64,000 nucleotides of DNA from Paraburkholderia domus. Its GTDB lineage: Bacteria > Pseudomonadota > Gammaproteobacteria > Burkholderiales > Burkholderiaceae. This document shows positions 9,643-17,726 of this stretch, one piece after another. How positions within the stretch are numbered: position 1 is the first letter of the stretch; every line of letters begins with the position of its first letter. The stretch is from positions 868,001 through 932,000 of the forward strand of contig NZ_CAJNAT010000001.1 of NCBI RefSeq assembly GCF_905220705.1, written 5' to 3'. Position numbers and translations under genes: made by a program. The notes under the pieces are model-generated. The model had not been told where the DNA came from and did not search any database. It worked only from the letters and a program-made list of their open reading frames with translations.

Positions 9643-9672
9643 AAAAGCCCGTTAACCAATACGGGCTTTTTT
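9643..9672 (+). terminator. Intrinsic terminator after tRNA-Asn copy 1
   Basis: AAAAGCCCG (9643-9651) pairs with CGGGCTTTT (9662-9670) and runs into a T tract. It lies between the two tRNA copies, so each tRNA has its own terminator, and the second copy would need read-through or its own promoter. Confidence 0.8.
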
Positions 9673-9696
9673 ATGTAGATCAAGTTGTACTGCTGT

Positions 9697-9772
9697 TCCT
9701 CGATAGCTCAGTCGGTAGAGCGCCGGACTGTTAATCCGTAGGTCCCTGGTTCGAGCCCAGGTCGAGGAGCCA
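9697..9772 (+). tRNA. tRNA-Asn (anticodon GTT), copy 2
   Basis: Identical over all 76 bases to the copy at 9559, including encoded CCA and the GTT anticodon. The flanking sequence differs except for the three bases or so before each gene and the similar terminators, so this is a tandem gene duplication with diverged spacers. Confidence 0.97.
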
Positions 9773-9782
9773 AAAAATTTAG

Positions 9783-9809
9783 AAGGCCCGCATTCGTGCG
9801 GGCCTTTTT
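9783..9809 (+). terminator. Intrinsic terminator after tRNA-Asn copy 2
   Basis: A ten-base stem AAGGCCCGCA (9783-9792) with TGCGGGCCTT (9797-9806), a four-base loop and a following run of T. Confidence 0.85.
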
Positions 9810-10010
9810 GTTTTGGCGGGCCTTTTTGGCCCGGCCGATTTCGATGCCGGATCGGGTGACCTGGTCTGGGGCCGACCGTTCCGACCGGAAGTTTGCGCAA
9901 GACCTAGGGCCTCAACGCTGACCCTCTGGTGGATACGCCGTTATACGATGGTGTTTTATCTCGACGCAACTCTCTCGCGCCCAACCCGAGCACTCATTCC
10001 CGGCCACCTC

Positions 10011-10487
10011 ATGAAACCGACCTTGTTGCGCATCGCGCTTGCAGTCACGACCACCCTGCTGCTGCCTCCGGCACACAGCGAAGAAGTCGGCAGCGTCAAT
10101 ACCAACTTCCGTATCACAGGCTCAGACCGCGTGGTCGTCGAAGCCTATGACGATCCGCTGGTCCAGGGTGTGACCTGCTACGTGTCGCGGGCGCGCACGG
10201 GCGGCGTCAAGGGCACGCTCGGAATCGCCGAAGATCCGACCGAAGCGTCGATCGCCTGCCGTCAGGTCGGCACCATTCACTTCACCGGGCCAGTGAAACA
10301 GCAGGCCGACGTGTTCTCCGTGAGTATGTCGCTGATCTTCAAATCGCTGCATGTTGTGCGGGTGGTCGACGCGAAACGCAACACGCTGGTGTACCTGACC
10401 TACAGCGACCGGGTCGTCAGCGGCAGCGCGAAAAACAGCGTAAGCGCCGTGCCGATACCGACCGGCACGACGATTCCGGTCAAGTAA
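10011..10487 (+). CDS. creA: CreA family periplasmic protein
   Basis: A 158-residue secreted protein of the CreA family, whose function is unknown. After a signal peptide (MKPTLLRIALAVTTTLLLPPAHS) come the family segments VVVEAYDDPLVQGVTCYVSRA, GGVKGTLGIAEDPTEASI, CRQVG and the C-terminal NTLVYLTYSDRVVSGSAKNSVSAV. Two cysteines (in VTCYV and IACRQ) may form a disulfide. The ATG at 10011 is chosen because it opens directly into the signal peptide; the frame extends further upstream without family similarity. It stands alone after the tRNA-Asn pair. Confidence 0.9.
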   Translation: MKPTLLRIALAVTTTLLLPPAHSEEVGSVNTNFRITGSDRVVVEAYDDPLVQGVTCYVSRARTGGVKGTLGIAEDPTEASIACRQVGTIHFTGPVKQQADVFSVSMSLIFKSLHVVRVVDAKRNTLVYLTYSDRVVSGSAKNSVSAVPIPTGTTIPVK

Positions 10488-10577
10488 TCGCCACCTACGG
10501 CAAAACGCACTACGCAAAGGCGCGCAAGCACGAGCAACGGCACCGGCAGCCGCCGCGGCGCGCTACACTGACCGGTC

Positions 10578-11429
10578 ATGCCGGACCGCCAGACTTTCAC
10601 CATGACCGCCCATCGTTTCCAGGATTCCGCTCGCTACTGGCGTACGCCGCTTCTGCCCGGCGCGGATCTGCTCACGGCCGAATATCACGATCATGAGTTC
10701 ACGCCGCATTGGCACGATGCGTACACAATTCCGGTGATCGTCGCGGGCGCCGAGGGCTATCGGTATCGCGGCTCGGACTATGTCGCCGAAGCGGGCAGCG
10801 TGCCGATCATCAATCCCGGCGAGTTGCACACGGGTTCGAAGGCTGTCGAGGCAGGCTGGCGGTATCGCGTGATGTACGCGCCCGTGGATTTCATTCACGA
10901 TCTCGCCAATGGAGTCGCCGGCAAGCCGCAAGCATTACCGTGGTTCGCACCGGGCGTGATCCGCGATCCCGATCTGGCACAGCGGCTGGCGCGCGCGCAC
11001 TGCCTGCTGGAGGCCGGCGACGATCCGCTCGCCGCCGAGGCCGCCATGCTCGACGCGTTGTCCACCTTGCTGGTCCGCTACTCGCAAACGCAGCCGGTAC
11101 CGTCACGCCTCGCCGTCGACGACGCCCGCGTCGCGACAATGCAGGAGCGCCTGACCGGCGACCTCGCCGAAGCTGTCACGCTGGCCGAAGTCGCGCAGGC
11201 AGCGGGACTGTCGCCCTTTCACGCCGCACGCCTTTTCAACCAGACCACCGGGCTGCCGCCGCACGCGTGGCGCAACCAGGTGCGCCTGCAACGCTCGCTG
11301 GCACCTTTGCGCGCGGGTGTCTCCGTGACGGATGTCGCCGCCGCCAGTGGCTTCACGGACCAAAGTCATTTCACGCGCCATTTCCGGCGCATGTTCGGCG
11401 TGCCGCCGGGACGCTGGCAAGGCGGTTGA
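10578..11429 (+). CDS. AraC family regulator with N-terminal cupin, next to azlCD
   Basis: A 283-residue transcription regulator. Residues about 35-110 form an AraC-type cupin sensor (EYHDHEFTPHWHDAYTIPV with two metal/ligand-type histidines, INPGELHTG). The C-terminal third has two helix-turn-helix units, VTLAEVAQAAGLSPFHAARLF and VTDVAAASGFTDQSHFTRHF. An ATG at 10602 (MTAHRFQDS) is a possible alternative start. It lies 250 bp upstream of azlC in the same direction, so control of azlCD is a reasonable inference, not shown by any operator I can see. Confidence 0.88.
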   Translation: MPDRQTFTMTAHRFQDSARYWRTPLLPGADLLTAEYHDHEFTPHWHDAYTIPVIVAGAEGYRYRGSDYVAEAGSVPIINPGELHTGSKAVEAGWRYRVMYAPVDFIHDLANGVAGKPQALPWFAPGVIRDPDLAQRLARAHCLLEAGDDPLAAEAAMLDALSTLLVRYSQTQPVPSRLAVDDARVATMQERLTGDLAEAVTLAEVAQAAGLSPFHAARLFNQTTGLPPHAWRNQVRLQRSLAPLRAGVSVTDVAAASGFTDQSHFTRHFRRMFGVPPGRWQGG

Positions 11430-11679
11430 CGCAGGACTTCACAGGACGGCAGGACGTCTGCAGCCCGCGCGGCCGCGACCACGCAGCGATGCAATCTCGA
11501 GGCCGATCTCTTTTGAGGGCCACTCCGACCCGCCCCACCATACGCCTTCAGCCGCCTCGCGAATTGCATCAGGCCGGTCATCCCGTAACCCGCCTCCGCA
11601 TCCTTTGCGCGCTCACCGCAAGAACGTACAAGCCCCGCCCACCACCGCTCGCTATGCTTCCCGAATCAAGGAGGCAAGA

Positions 11680-12519
11680 TTGACCCATTCCACCCCCGGC
11701 CAGCCCTCAAGCAGAGGCCATTTAAAAGAATTCACCGCCGGCGCGCGCGACATCATCCCAATGATGGTCGGCGCGGCGCCCTTCGGCGTGATTTTCGGCA
11801 CCCTGGTCGCGTCCGGTCCGCTGCATCTATGGCACGGCCAGTTGATGTCGCTCGTCGTGTTCGCCGGCTCCGCGCAATTCATCGCACTGGGCCTGATCGC
11901 CGGCCATGCGAGTTTTGCAGTGATCTGGACGACCACGCTCGTCGTCAACCTGCGCCACGTGCTGTATAGCGCGACCCTCGCGCCACACGTCGCGCATCTC
12001 CCGGCGCGCTGGCGCTGGGCGCTTGGCGCGCTGCTCACCGACGAGGTCTTCGCGGTCGCATGGGAGCATTACCGGCATCGGGAGCCCGGCACGGTCGGTC
12101 CGCACTATTTCTTTGGCGCGGGTCTGGCGATGTACCTGAACTGGCAGCTCTGGACCGTCGCCGGCCTGCTGTTCGGCGCGGCCTTTCCGGGCCTGCAGTC
12201 GCTCGGGCTCGATTTCGCGATGGTCGCCACTTTCATTGCGATCGTCGTGCCGCAACTCGTTGCGCTGCGCTATATCGCGGCGGCCGCCACCGCGGGCACG
12301 CTGGCCTTCTTCTGGCAGGCGTGGCCGTACAAGCTCGGCCTGCTCGGCGCGGTGTTCGCGGGCGTCGCGGTCGGCGTCCTGCTGTCGGTGTCGCGATTTG
12401 GGCGAGATACGCGGGGTAACCGCGAAACGCCGCGCGCAAGCTCGCAGGAGCCCCCGCGGGAAGCCCCACGGAAACTCTCGCAGGACGCAGTGCAGGAAAC
12501 CGCAGGAGCATCGCGATGA
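11680..12519 (+). CDS. azlC: AzlC family branched-chain amino acid exporter, large subunit
   Basis: The larger partner of a two-component amino acid exporter of the LIV-E family. The 279 residues contain about seven to eight hydrophobic segments and the family motifs GAAPFGVIFG and VVNLRHVLYSATL. I chose the TTG at 11680 because a full AAGGAGG Shine-Dalgarno (11668-11674) lies five bases upstream and the product then begins close to the AzlC family start; the frame runs far upstream with no family match. The last 45 residues are a polar Arg/Glu/Pro/Ser-rich tail that is not part of the AzlC core. The ATGA at its end overlaps azlD, so the two subunits are translationally coupled. Confidence 0.9.
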   Translation: MTHSTPGQPSSRGHLKEFTAGARDIIPMMVGAAPFGVIFGTLVASGPLHLWHGQLMSLVVFAGSAQFIALGLIAGHASFAVIWTTTLVVNLRHVLYSATLAPHVAHLPARWRWALGALLTDEVFAVAWEHYRHREPGTVGPHYFFGAGLAMYLNWQLWTVAGLLFGAAFPGLQSLGLDFAMVATFIAIVVPQLVALRYIAAAATAGTLAFFWQAWPYKLGLLGAVFAGVAVGVLLSVSRFGRDTRGNRETPRASSQEPPREAPRKLSQDAVQETAGASR

Positions 12520-12839
12520 ATTACATCGTTCTGATCCTTGGCATGGCCGCCATTACCTGGGTGATCCGCGCCGCCGTCTTCGTGCTCGGCGACCGGCTGG
12601 TGTTTCCGCCGCTCGTGCGCACCGCGCTCGGCTTCGTTCCTGTTACCGTGCTGACGGCGATCATCGTCCCGATGGCGGTCTCGCCGCACGGCAGCGGCGC
12701 CGAATTGACCTGGCGCAATCCGCAACTGGTCGGGGCGCTGGCCGCCATCGTAGTCAGCGCGCTGACGCGGCGGCCACTCCTGACCATCGCGGTCGGCCTG
12801 ACGGTCTTTTTTGTCTGGCAATGCGTCGTGCTTAAATAA
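12516..12839 (+). CDS. azlD: AzlD family branched-chain amino acid exporter, small subunit
   Basis: A 107-residue membrane protein with three to four hydrophobic segments (MNYIVLILGMAAITWVIRAAVF, PLVRTALGFVPVTVLTAIIV, VGALAAIVVSALT, PLLTIAVGLTVFFVW). Size, pattern and position directly after azlC identify it as AzlD. The genes overlap by four bases (ATGA). Confidence 0.93.
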   Translation: MNYIVLILGMAAITWVIRAAVFVLGDRLVFPPLVRTALGFVPVTVLTAIIVPMAVSPHGSGAELTWRNPQLVGALAAIVVSALTRRPLLTIAVGLTVFFVWQCVVLK

Positions 12840-13169
12840 GCGCGGTTCGAGGCTCACGGCGCGCGCCTGTGGCACCCCGTTGCCACAGGCGCCGAGCGCG
12901 GCTGGCTCGGCACGGGGTGGCGCCCGCCGCGCACTGCCGTCATTAGGCGATGCATCCCTCTAAAAGCGTCGCCAGTACGCCCGCCCACCCTTAAGTTTCC
13001 CTTAATTCCGCCGATAAGAAGTCGAGGTCCGCTCGTCGGGATACGTCCCGCTGGTTATGCGGCAACAGGCAGGAATCAACCGCGCCGGCATTGGCGTCGC
13101 GTCTCACGGGGTCCGTGCGCGAACCGCCGACATGACAATGCAGCGCGGCAGGACCAAACGGGATAACAC
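12840..13169 (+). other. Intergenic region with a GC-rich palindrome
   Basis: A 330-bp gap with no supported gene. Near its start a 12-bp perfect inverted repeat, GCGCCTGTGGCA (12863-12874) and TGCCACAGGCGC (12881-12892), with a six-base loop, follows azlD. There is no T tract, so it could be a transcript-end stabiliser or a factor-dependent terminator. The rest is presumably the leader of the gene at 13170. Confidence 0.6.
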
Positions 13170-13949
13170 ATGGGTCAAATCACCCTCACGCTCAAAGACG
13201 AGACCATTGCAACGCTGCGCAAGGACTTCGACGCTTTTCTGCGGGTTTCGCTGAAGCTCGATCCGCAGTTCGCGACGCCGTCGTTTGAGGACTTTTTGCG
13301 CGCCAAGCTACTCGACAACATGGTGCCGCTGACCGAGCACGCGGTTCAGCGGATGTTGCAGGGTGGCCAGTACGCGTGGGCGAAACGCACGCTGGACAAG
13401 GAATTCCCGGACGTCGTGGCGATTCTGATGCGGCAGGCGGAGGAATTCGGTTTCGGCTTTGCGGCCCGCTCGGAATGGACGCCCGAAGAACTCGCCAAGC
13501 AATGCCGCGATTGGGCAGCGGCCATCGTCAAGGAAGCGGAAGGCGACGCAGCGCTGATCGATCCGCTCGCGGCGCAGATCAAAGGCGCGGCACAGGACAT
13601 CCAGGCGCTCGAGGAAACCATGCAGACACCGGCCTGGCGGCTGGTGGAATCGCTGCGCCAGCGCGTCTACGAAGCCAAAGTGGCGTGCGAAACCGGTGTG
13701 GGCAGCACCGCGCGCGAAAAGCTCGGCGAACTGCGCGGCCTCTTGCGCCTCGGTATTTCGCACGGCTCGTTCCAGAAGCAGGAAGCGCAGCAGATCATGG
13801 AGTACCTGCGCTTGCTGAAGCCGGAGATTTTCGTCGAAGAGCCGTATGACGTGTTCTCACGCCTCGCTGCATGGCTACGCAATTTCTTTGTGCCGCCGCG
13901 TCCGGTGCAGCCACCGCAGCAGCAACGGCAGCAACGGCAGTCGCGCTAA
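13170..13949 (+). CDS. Conserved hypothetical protein with Pro/Gln-rich tail
   Basis: A 259-residue soluble protein with no signal peptide or membrane segment. I do not recognise a named family. It appears mostly alpha-helical and charged; residues about 100-190 (KQCRDWAAAIVKEAEGDAAL onwards, and EALRQRVYEAKVACETG-like stretches) look helical. The last 20 residues are a low-complexity Pro/Gln/Arg tail (VQPPQQQRQQRQSR). The ATG at 13170 follows a purine-rich GGATAA. It is a single gene, convergent with the helicase gene. Nothing in the neighbourhood indicates its job. Confidence 0.75.
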   Translation: MGQITLTLKDETIATLRKDFDAFLRVSLKLDPQFATPSFEDFLRAKLLDNMVPLTEHAVQRMLQGGQYAWAKRTLDKEFPDVVAILMRQAEEFGFGFAARSEWTPEELAKQCRDWAAAIVKEAEGDAALIDPLAAQIKGAAQDIQALEETMQTPAWRLVESLRQRVYEAKVACETGVGSTAREKLGELRGLLRLGISHGSFQKQEAQQIMEYLRLLKPEIFVEEPYDVFSRLAAWLRNFFVPPRPVQPPQQQRQQRQSR

Positions 13950-14064
13950 ATCCGGCCGGCACCGGCCAGCTGCAACTGAAGGCAGCCGCAACGGTTGCCG
14001 GAACATCGGACCAGGAGGCCGCAACATGGCGGCCTCGATCGCGCCCGAACCCGGCATCACCGTT

Positions 14065-16275
14065 TCAATCCCACATCTTCCTGAGCCTGGCCCCAATCTC
14101 GATCTTCGCCTGCGCCGCCGCGGCCAATCCCGTCGCTGTGGGAGCGCTCGGCACCGGCACGCGCGGCCAGGCGTAAGCGTCGAACAAGGGCATCAGATGC
14201 GCCGGAATGAACCGTGTGCGCGACGCCCACACGTGACGGTCACCCATATGGGTCTGGTTGTGCACGTAAAAGCGCTGCGGCACGACGATATGCAGGTCCT
14301 CCTTCGCGCGCGTCATCGCCACGTATAACAGGCGCCGTTCCTCGTCGATTTCTTCCTCGCTGCCCGTGCCGAGATCGGACGGAATGCAACCGTCGACGCC
14401 GTTCAGCACGAACACGTTGCGCCACTCCTGCCCTTTCGCCGAATGGATCGTGGACAGGATCAGGTAGTCCTCGTCGATCAGGGGCACGCCGGATTCGTCG
14501 CTGGTGGCGTCCGGCGGATCGAGCGTCAGCTCGGTCAGGAAGCGTTCGCGCGATGCATACGTGCCCGCGATACTTTCCATCTGGAGTAGATCCGCGTGAC
14601 GGATCGCTGCGTCCTCATGATTGCGTTCGAGATGCGGCTCGTACCAGCGCCGCACCATTTCGAACTCGGCCGGCCACGGTGTCTGGCGCCCGTACACGCT
14701 CGACATCAGCTTGACGAACGGATGCCAGTCTTCCTGCGCGCGAGCGGGCGGTGCAAAGGCGGCCAGCGCGCCGCCGGGGCTATGGGTGATATCGGCCGGA
14801 TTGCCGACGCCCGCCCGCGCCACGACCTCGTCCAGCACCTTCGCGGCAGTGGCGGGACCAACGCCCGGCAGCAATTGCACAACGCGAAAACCAGCGACAC
14901 GGTCGCGTGGATTCTCCGCCCAGCGCAGCACGGCGAGCACATCCTTGACATGCACCGAGTCGAGAAACTTCAGGCCGCCGAACTTCACGAACGGAATGTT
15001 GCGCCGGGTCAGTTCAATCTCCAGCGCGGCGCTGTGATGGGCGGCGCGAAACAGCACCGCCTGCGATTTCAGCTTCATGCCCTGCTCACGCGCTTCGAGC
15101 ACCTGTTCGACGATGTAGCGGGCCTGATCCGCTTCGTCGGCGACCGTCACCAGACGCGGGCGCTGCGCCGAGGCCTTGTCGGTCCACAGATTCTTCGTGT
15201 AGCGCTCGCTTGCGAGCTCGATCACCGCATTCGACGCCGCCAGAATGGATCCGGTCGAGCGGTAATTGCGCTCGAGCGTGACCTGTTTGGCAGGCGGGTT
15301 GAAGTGCGCCGGAAAGTCGAGAATGTTGCGCACCGTGGCGCCGCGAAACGAATAGATCGACTGGGCGTCGTCGCCGACCACGGTCAGGCCGCGGCCATCG
15401 GGTTTCAGCGCGAGCAGGATCGACGCCTGCAGGCGGTTGGTATCCTGATACTCATCGACGAGAACGTGATCGAAGCGCGCCGACAAATCGGCTGCGATCG
15501 CCGGCTCGGCGGCCATGTGCGACCAGTAGAGCAGCAGATCGTCGTAGTCGAGCACGCTTTGCTTCTGCTTGGCTTCGACGTACGCCGCGAACAACATGCG
15601 CAGATCGGCCTCCCACTCCCGGCACCAGGGAAAAGCGCCGTTGAGCACGTCGGCGAGCGACGCGCCGGTGTTCACCACGCGCGAGTAGATCGCGAAGCAG
15701 GCGCCCTTGGCCGGAAAACGCCGCTCTTTCGCCGACAAGCCTAGCTCGTGACGCACGAGATTCATCAGGTCGGCGGAATCCTCACGGTCGTTGATCGTGA
15801 AGGCCGGCGCGAGGCCGATCAGGTCAGCATATTCGCGCAATAGCCGCGCGCCGACGCTATGAAAGGTGCCCGACCACGTCAACCCTTGCGCCAGCGCAGC
15901 GCGCGTGCCAAGTGCCGCGCCGGCAATGCGCGTGACGCGGCGGGTCATTTCGAGCGCGGCGCGGCGTGAGAAGGTCAGCAGCAGGATACGACGCGGATCG
16001 GCGCCCTTCACCACCAGATTGGCGACCCGGTGCGCCAGCGTATTGGTTTTGCCGGAGCCGGCCCCCGCGATCACCAGCAGCGCGCCCGGCGGCGCGTTGG
16101 GACTGTCGGCACCGTATTCGACGGCTTCGCGTTGCGCGTCGTTGAGCTTTGCCAGCCAGGCGGCGCTGTCGGTACCGGAATAGGACGGTGACGGAGATTC
16201 AGCGACGGAGAGCACGGTGGATTTTCGGGCCTGAGATGGAGTGGACGCGGCGACGCATACTGTATATCCATACAA
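14065..16275 (-). CDS. UvrD/Rep-type ATP-dependent DNA helicase (superfamily 1A)
   Basis: A 736-residue helicase. Motif I is VIAGAGSGKTNTLAHR, motif Ia LLLTFSRRAALEM, motif II VLVDEYQDTN, motif III VVGDDAQSIYSFRGA, motif IV LERNYRST, motif V STIHSAKGQEWRNVFVLN and motif VI RRLLYVAMTRAKEDLHI. The order is that of UvrD/PcrA/Rep. The N-terminal 35 residues (before LNDAQREAVEYG) are not conserved and the true start may be one of several codons inside it. The C-terminus lacks a clear UvrD Tudor-like domain, so I leave out a symbol. It converges on the gene at 13170. Confidence 0.93.
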   Translation of the reverse strand: MYGYTVCVAASTPSQARKSTVLSVAESPSPSYSGTDSAAWLAKLNDAQREAVEYGADSPNAPPGALLVIAGAGSGKTNTLAHRVANLVVKGADPRRILLLTFSRRAALEMTRRVTRIAGAALGTRAALAQGLTWSGTFHSVGARLLREYADLIGLAPAFTINDREDSADLMNLVRHELGLSAKERRFPAKGACFAIYSRVVNTGASLADVLNGAFPWCREWEADLRMLFAAYVEAKQKQSVLDYDDLLLYWSHMAAEPAIAADLSARFDHVLVDEYQDTNRLQASILLALKPDGRGLTVVGDDAQSIYSFRGATVRNILDFPAHFNPPAKQVTLERNYRSTGSILAASNAVIELASERYTKNLWTDKASAQRPRLVTVADEADQARYIVEQVLEAREQGMKLKSQAVLFRAAHHSAALEIELTRRNIPFVKFGGLKFLDSVHVKDVLAVLRWAENPRDRVAGFRVVQLLPGVGPATAAKVLDEVVARAGVGNPADITHSPGGALAAFAPPARAQEDWHPFVKLMSSVYGRQTPWPAEFEMVRRWYEPHLERNHEDAAIRHADLLQMESIAGTYASRERFLTELTLDPPDATSDESGVPLIDEDYLILSTIHSAKGQEWRNVFVLNGVDGCIPSDLGTGSEEEIDEERRLLYVAMTRAKEDLHIVVPQRFYVHNQTHMGDRHVWASRTRFIPAHLMPLFDAYAWPRVPVPSAPTATGLAAAAQAKIEIGARLRKMWD

Positions 16276-16312
16276 CCATTTGCGGCAAGCGACCCTTTTT
16301 TCCGTACCGCAC

Positions 16313-16356
16313 AGAAAAAATAGCCCGGACGCAGATGCGCTCCGGGCTATTTTTCT
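16313..16356 (-). terminator. Bidirectional intrinsic terminator
   Basis: AATAGCCCGGA (ending 16329) pairs with TCCGGGCTATT (from 16341) over an eleven-base loop. The stem is flanked by A-rich sequence on the left and T-rich sequence on the right, so it can work on both strands. It ends transcription of the small periplasmic protein gene at 16408. Confidence 0.8.
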
Positions 16357-16407
16357 TCGACGTGTCGGCCAAAGGTGCCGTCACGCCAGATACTGCACGA
16401 CTTGGGC

Positions 16408-16854
16408 TTAGTGCTTCACGTCTGCGGCGTTGTCCTGATCGGCCGCCTGGCCTTGCATGTTCATCTTCATTTCATTGTTGGCGGCCTGCTTGTCAGCCTT
16501 CTGGTTGATCTTGGCGTCGTGCACCTGCTCGTTGTACTGCGACTTGGCAGCCTTTTGCTGCTGCTTCAACTCCGCCTTGGACGCCTTCTTCGACGCCTTG
16601 TATTCAGCATTAGCCTGTGCGTTGGCGTCGCGCTTCTGGACCAATGGATCGGTCGAGCCCGATGCCGTCAGACGCGCCGGTGCCGGCGTTACCGGCTGCA
16701 CACCCTGTGCTGCGGGCGCGACGTCGGCGCCTTGCATCTGGACCTGTGCCTGGCCGTTCATACCGGCAGCCGGTTGCGCGGTCTGCGCGACAGCAGCGGT
16801 AGCGGCAAAAGCAGTCAGGGCGGTACCGATCAGGAACGTACGAATCTGAGTCAT
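16408..16854 (-). CDS. Small Ala/Lys/Gln-rich periplasmic protein, unknown function
   Basis: A 148-residue protein with a clear Sec signal peptide (MTQIRTFLIGTALTAFAATA, cleavage after AVA). The mature part has a Gln/Ala/Pro-rich segment, then a very charged helical stretch (about residues 85-120) rich in Lys, Ala and Gln (KASKKASKAELKQQQKAAKS), and an Asp/Gln/Met-rich C-terminus. There is no cysteine. I choose ATG 16854 because of the GAGAGGA element upstream and the signal peptide. Function is unknown; the low-complexity helical pattern is similar to many stress-related periplasmic proteins of Burkholderia. Confidence 0.78.
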   Translation of the reverse strand: MTQIRTFLIGTALTAFAATAAVAQTAQPAAGMNGQAQVQMQGADVAPAAQGVQPVTPAPARLTASGSTDPLVQKRDANAQANAEYKASKKASKAELKQQQKAAKSQYNEQVHDAKINQKADKQAANNEMKMNMQGQAADQDNAADVKH

Positions 16855-17160
16855 GGCTAAATCCTCTCTAAAGTTGTTGTGACGCGGGCGTCGTATCCGG
16901 CGCAGCAGTTTGATGTGCACTTCATGCGCGCCTCGCCCGGCCTGTTCGTTGCCGGAAAAATCCAGCAAGCTTTCCTACAGACCAGCACTTTACGAGTCAA
17001 GTTCTTAACATACGACCAGTGTTACGGAACGTTTCATTTTCTGACAACTACATAACATTTGCTTGCAATCGCCTGAGCGGGGTCCGGGACGACGGAGACT
17101 TTCATTCAGGGCAAGCTTCTGGCTTATGATGCGAACCCTTTGCTTCAAGGTGCAAACGCC
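16855..17160 (+). other. Divergent intergenic region, no gene seen
   Basis: 306 bp between the periplasmic protein gene (minus) and the S4-domain gene (plus). It must hold promoters for both. A TTGACT element on the minus strand near 16995 is a weak candidate -35 box, but the paired -10 is poor. No hairpin with T tract and no small ORF with a good ribosome binding site was seen. Confidence 0.5.
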
Positions 17161-17379
17161 ATGCCCAACCTCGATTTCACACTGACCGGCGACTACGTCG
17201 AACTGCACAATCTCCTGAAGATAACGGGGCTCGCGGACAGCGGCGGGCAGGCAAAAATGATGGTCGCGGACGGCGCGGTGACCGTCGACGGCCGGGTCGA
17301 AACGCGCAAAACCTGCAAAATCCGCGCGGGCCAGGTCGTGCTGCTCGGCGATACGCGGATCGCGGTACACGAGGCTTGA
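17161..17379 (+). CDS. S4-domain RNA-binding protein, YbcJ-like
   Basis: A 72-residue protein that is almost only an S4 RNA-binding fold. The run LHNLLKITGLADSGGQAKMM, followed by DGAVTVDGRVETRKTCKIR and GQVVLLG, matches the YbcJ/RlbA family, thought to bind RNA or ribosome-related targets. The ATG at 17161 (MPNLDFTL) is preferred to an upstream in-frame codon because family similarity begins here. It is a single gene. Confidence 0.88.
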   Translation: MPNLDFTLTGDYVELHNLLKITGLADSGGQAKMMVADGAVTVDGRVETRKTCKIRAGQVVLLGDTRIAVHEA

Positions 17380-17726
17380 GGCGCTGCCTCGTCGGACTCG
17401 GGAAAAACTCGCCGCCAGGACGCTAAACCGGAAGCTGGCAGCCGTGAACACCAAATCGAAGACGGGAAGCCAATGGCCCGGGCCCGTCATCAGAAACGTC
17501 GAGTCGGGAAACTCGGAGGACCGCGCGCACCAAAATCGTGCTTCCTCCATCGACATCCCCGCGCCTAAGCAATAAGCTGTCAGTTTCGACAGACAAACAA
17601 TCGGCTGACAGCCGCCCTACGCTTTCGCGAGCCGCCGGATTTCGCCACCGGCAGCTCGCCAGCCGCGCAAGTCGTCCGGCTCGCGCCCGCCGCCGCGCTG
17701 TCGCCCCTTCCGCTTCCAAGCGCTCC
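17380..17726 (+). other. Intergenic region before the MATE gene, no gene seen
   Basis: A 347-bp stretch if the MATE pump starts at 17727. The MATE frame is open from 17538, but that section is Arg/Ala/Ser-rich and unlike a membrane protein N-terminus. I see no other supported feature. Confidence 0.5.

Noticed and set aside
9652-9900. 82-codon minus-strand ORF containing STWARTRDLRINSPALYRLSYRG
   Set aside because: This is the antisense of the second tRNA-Asn and its terminator, a well-known false ORF.
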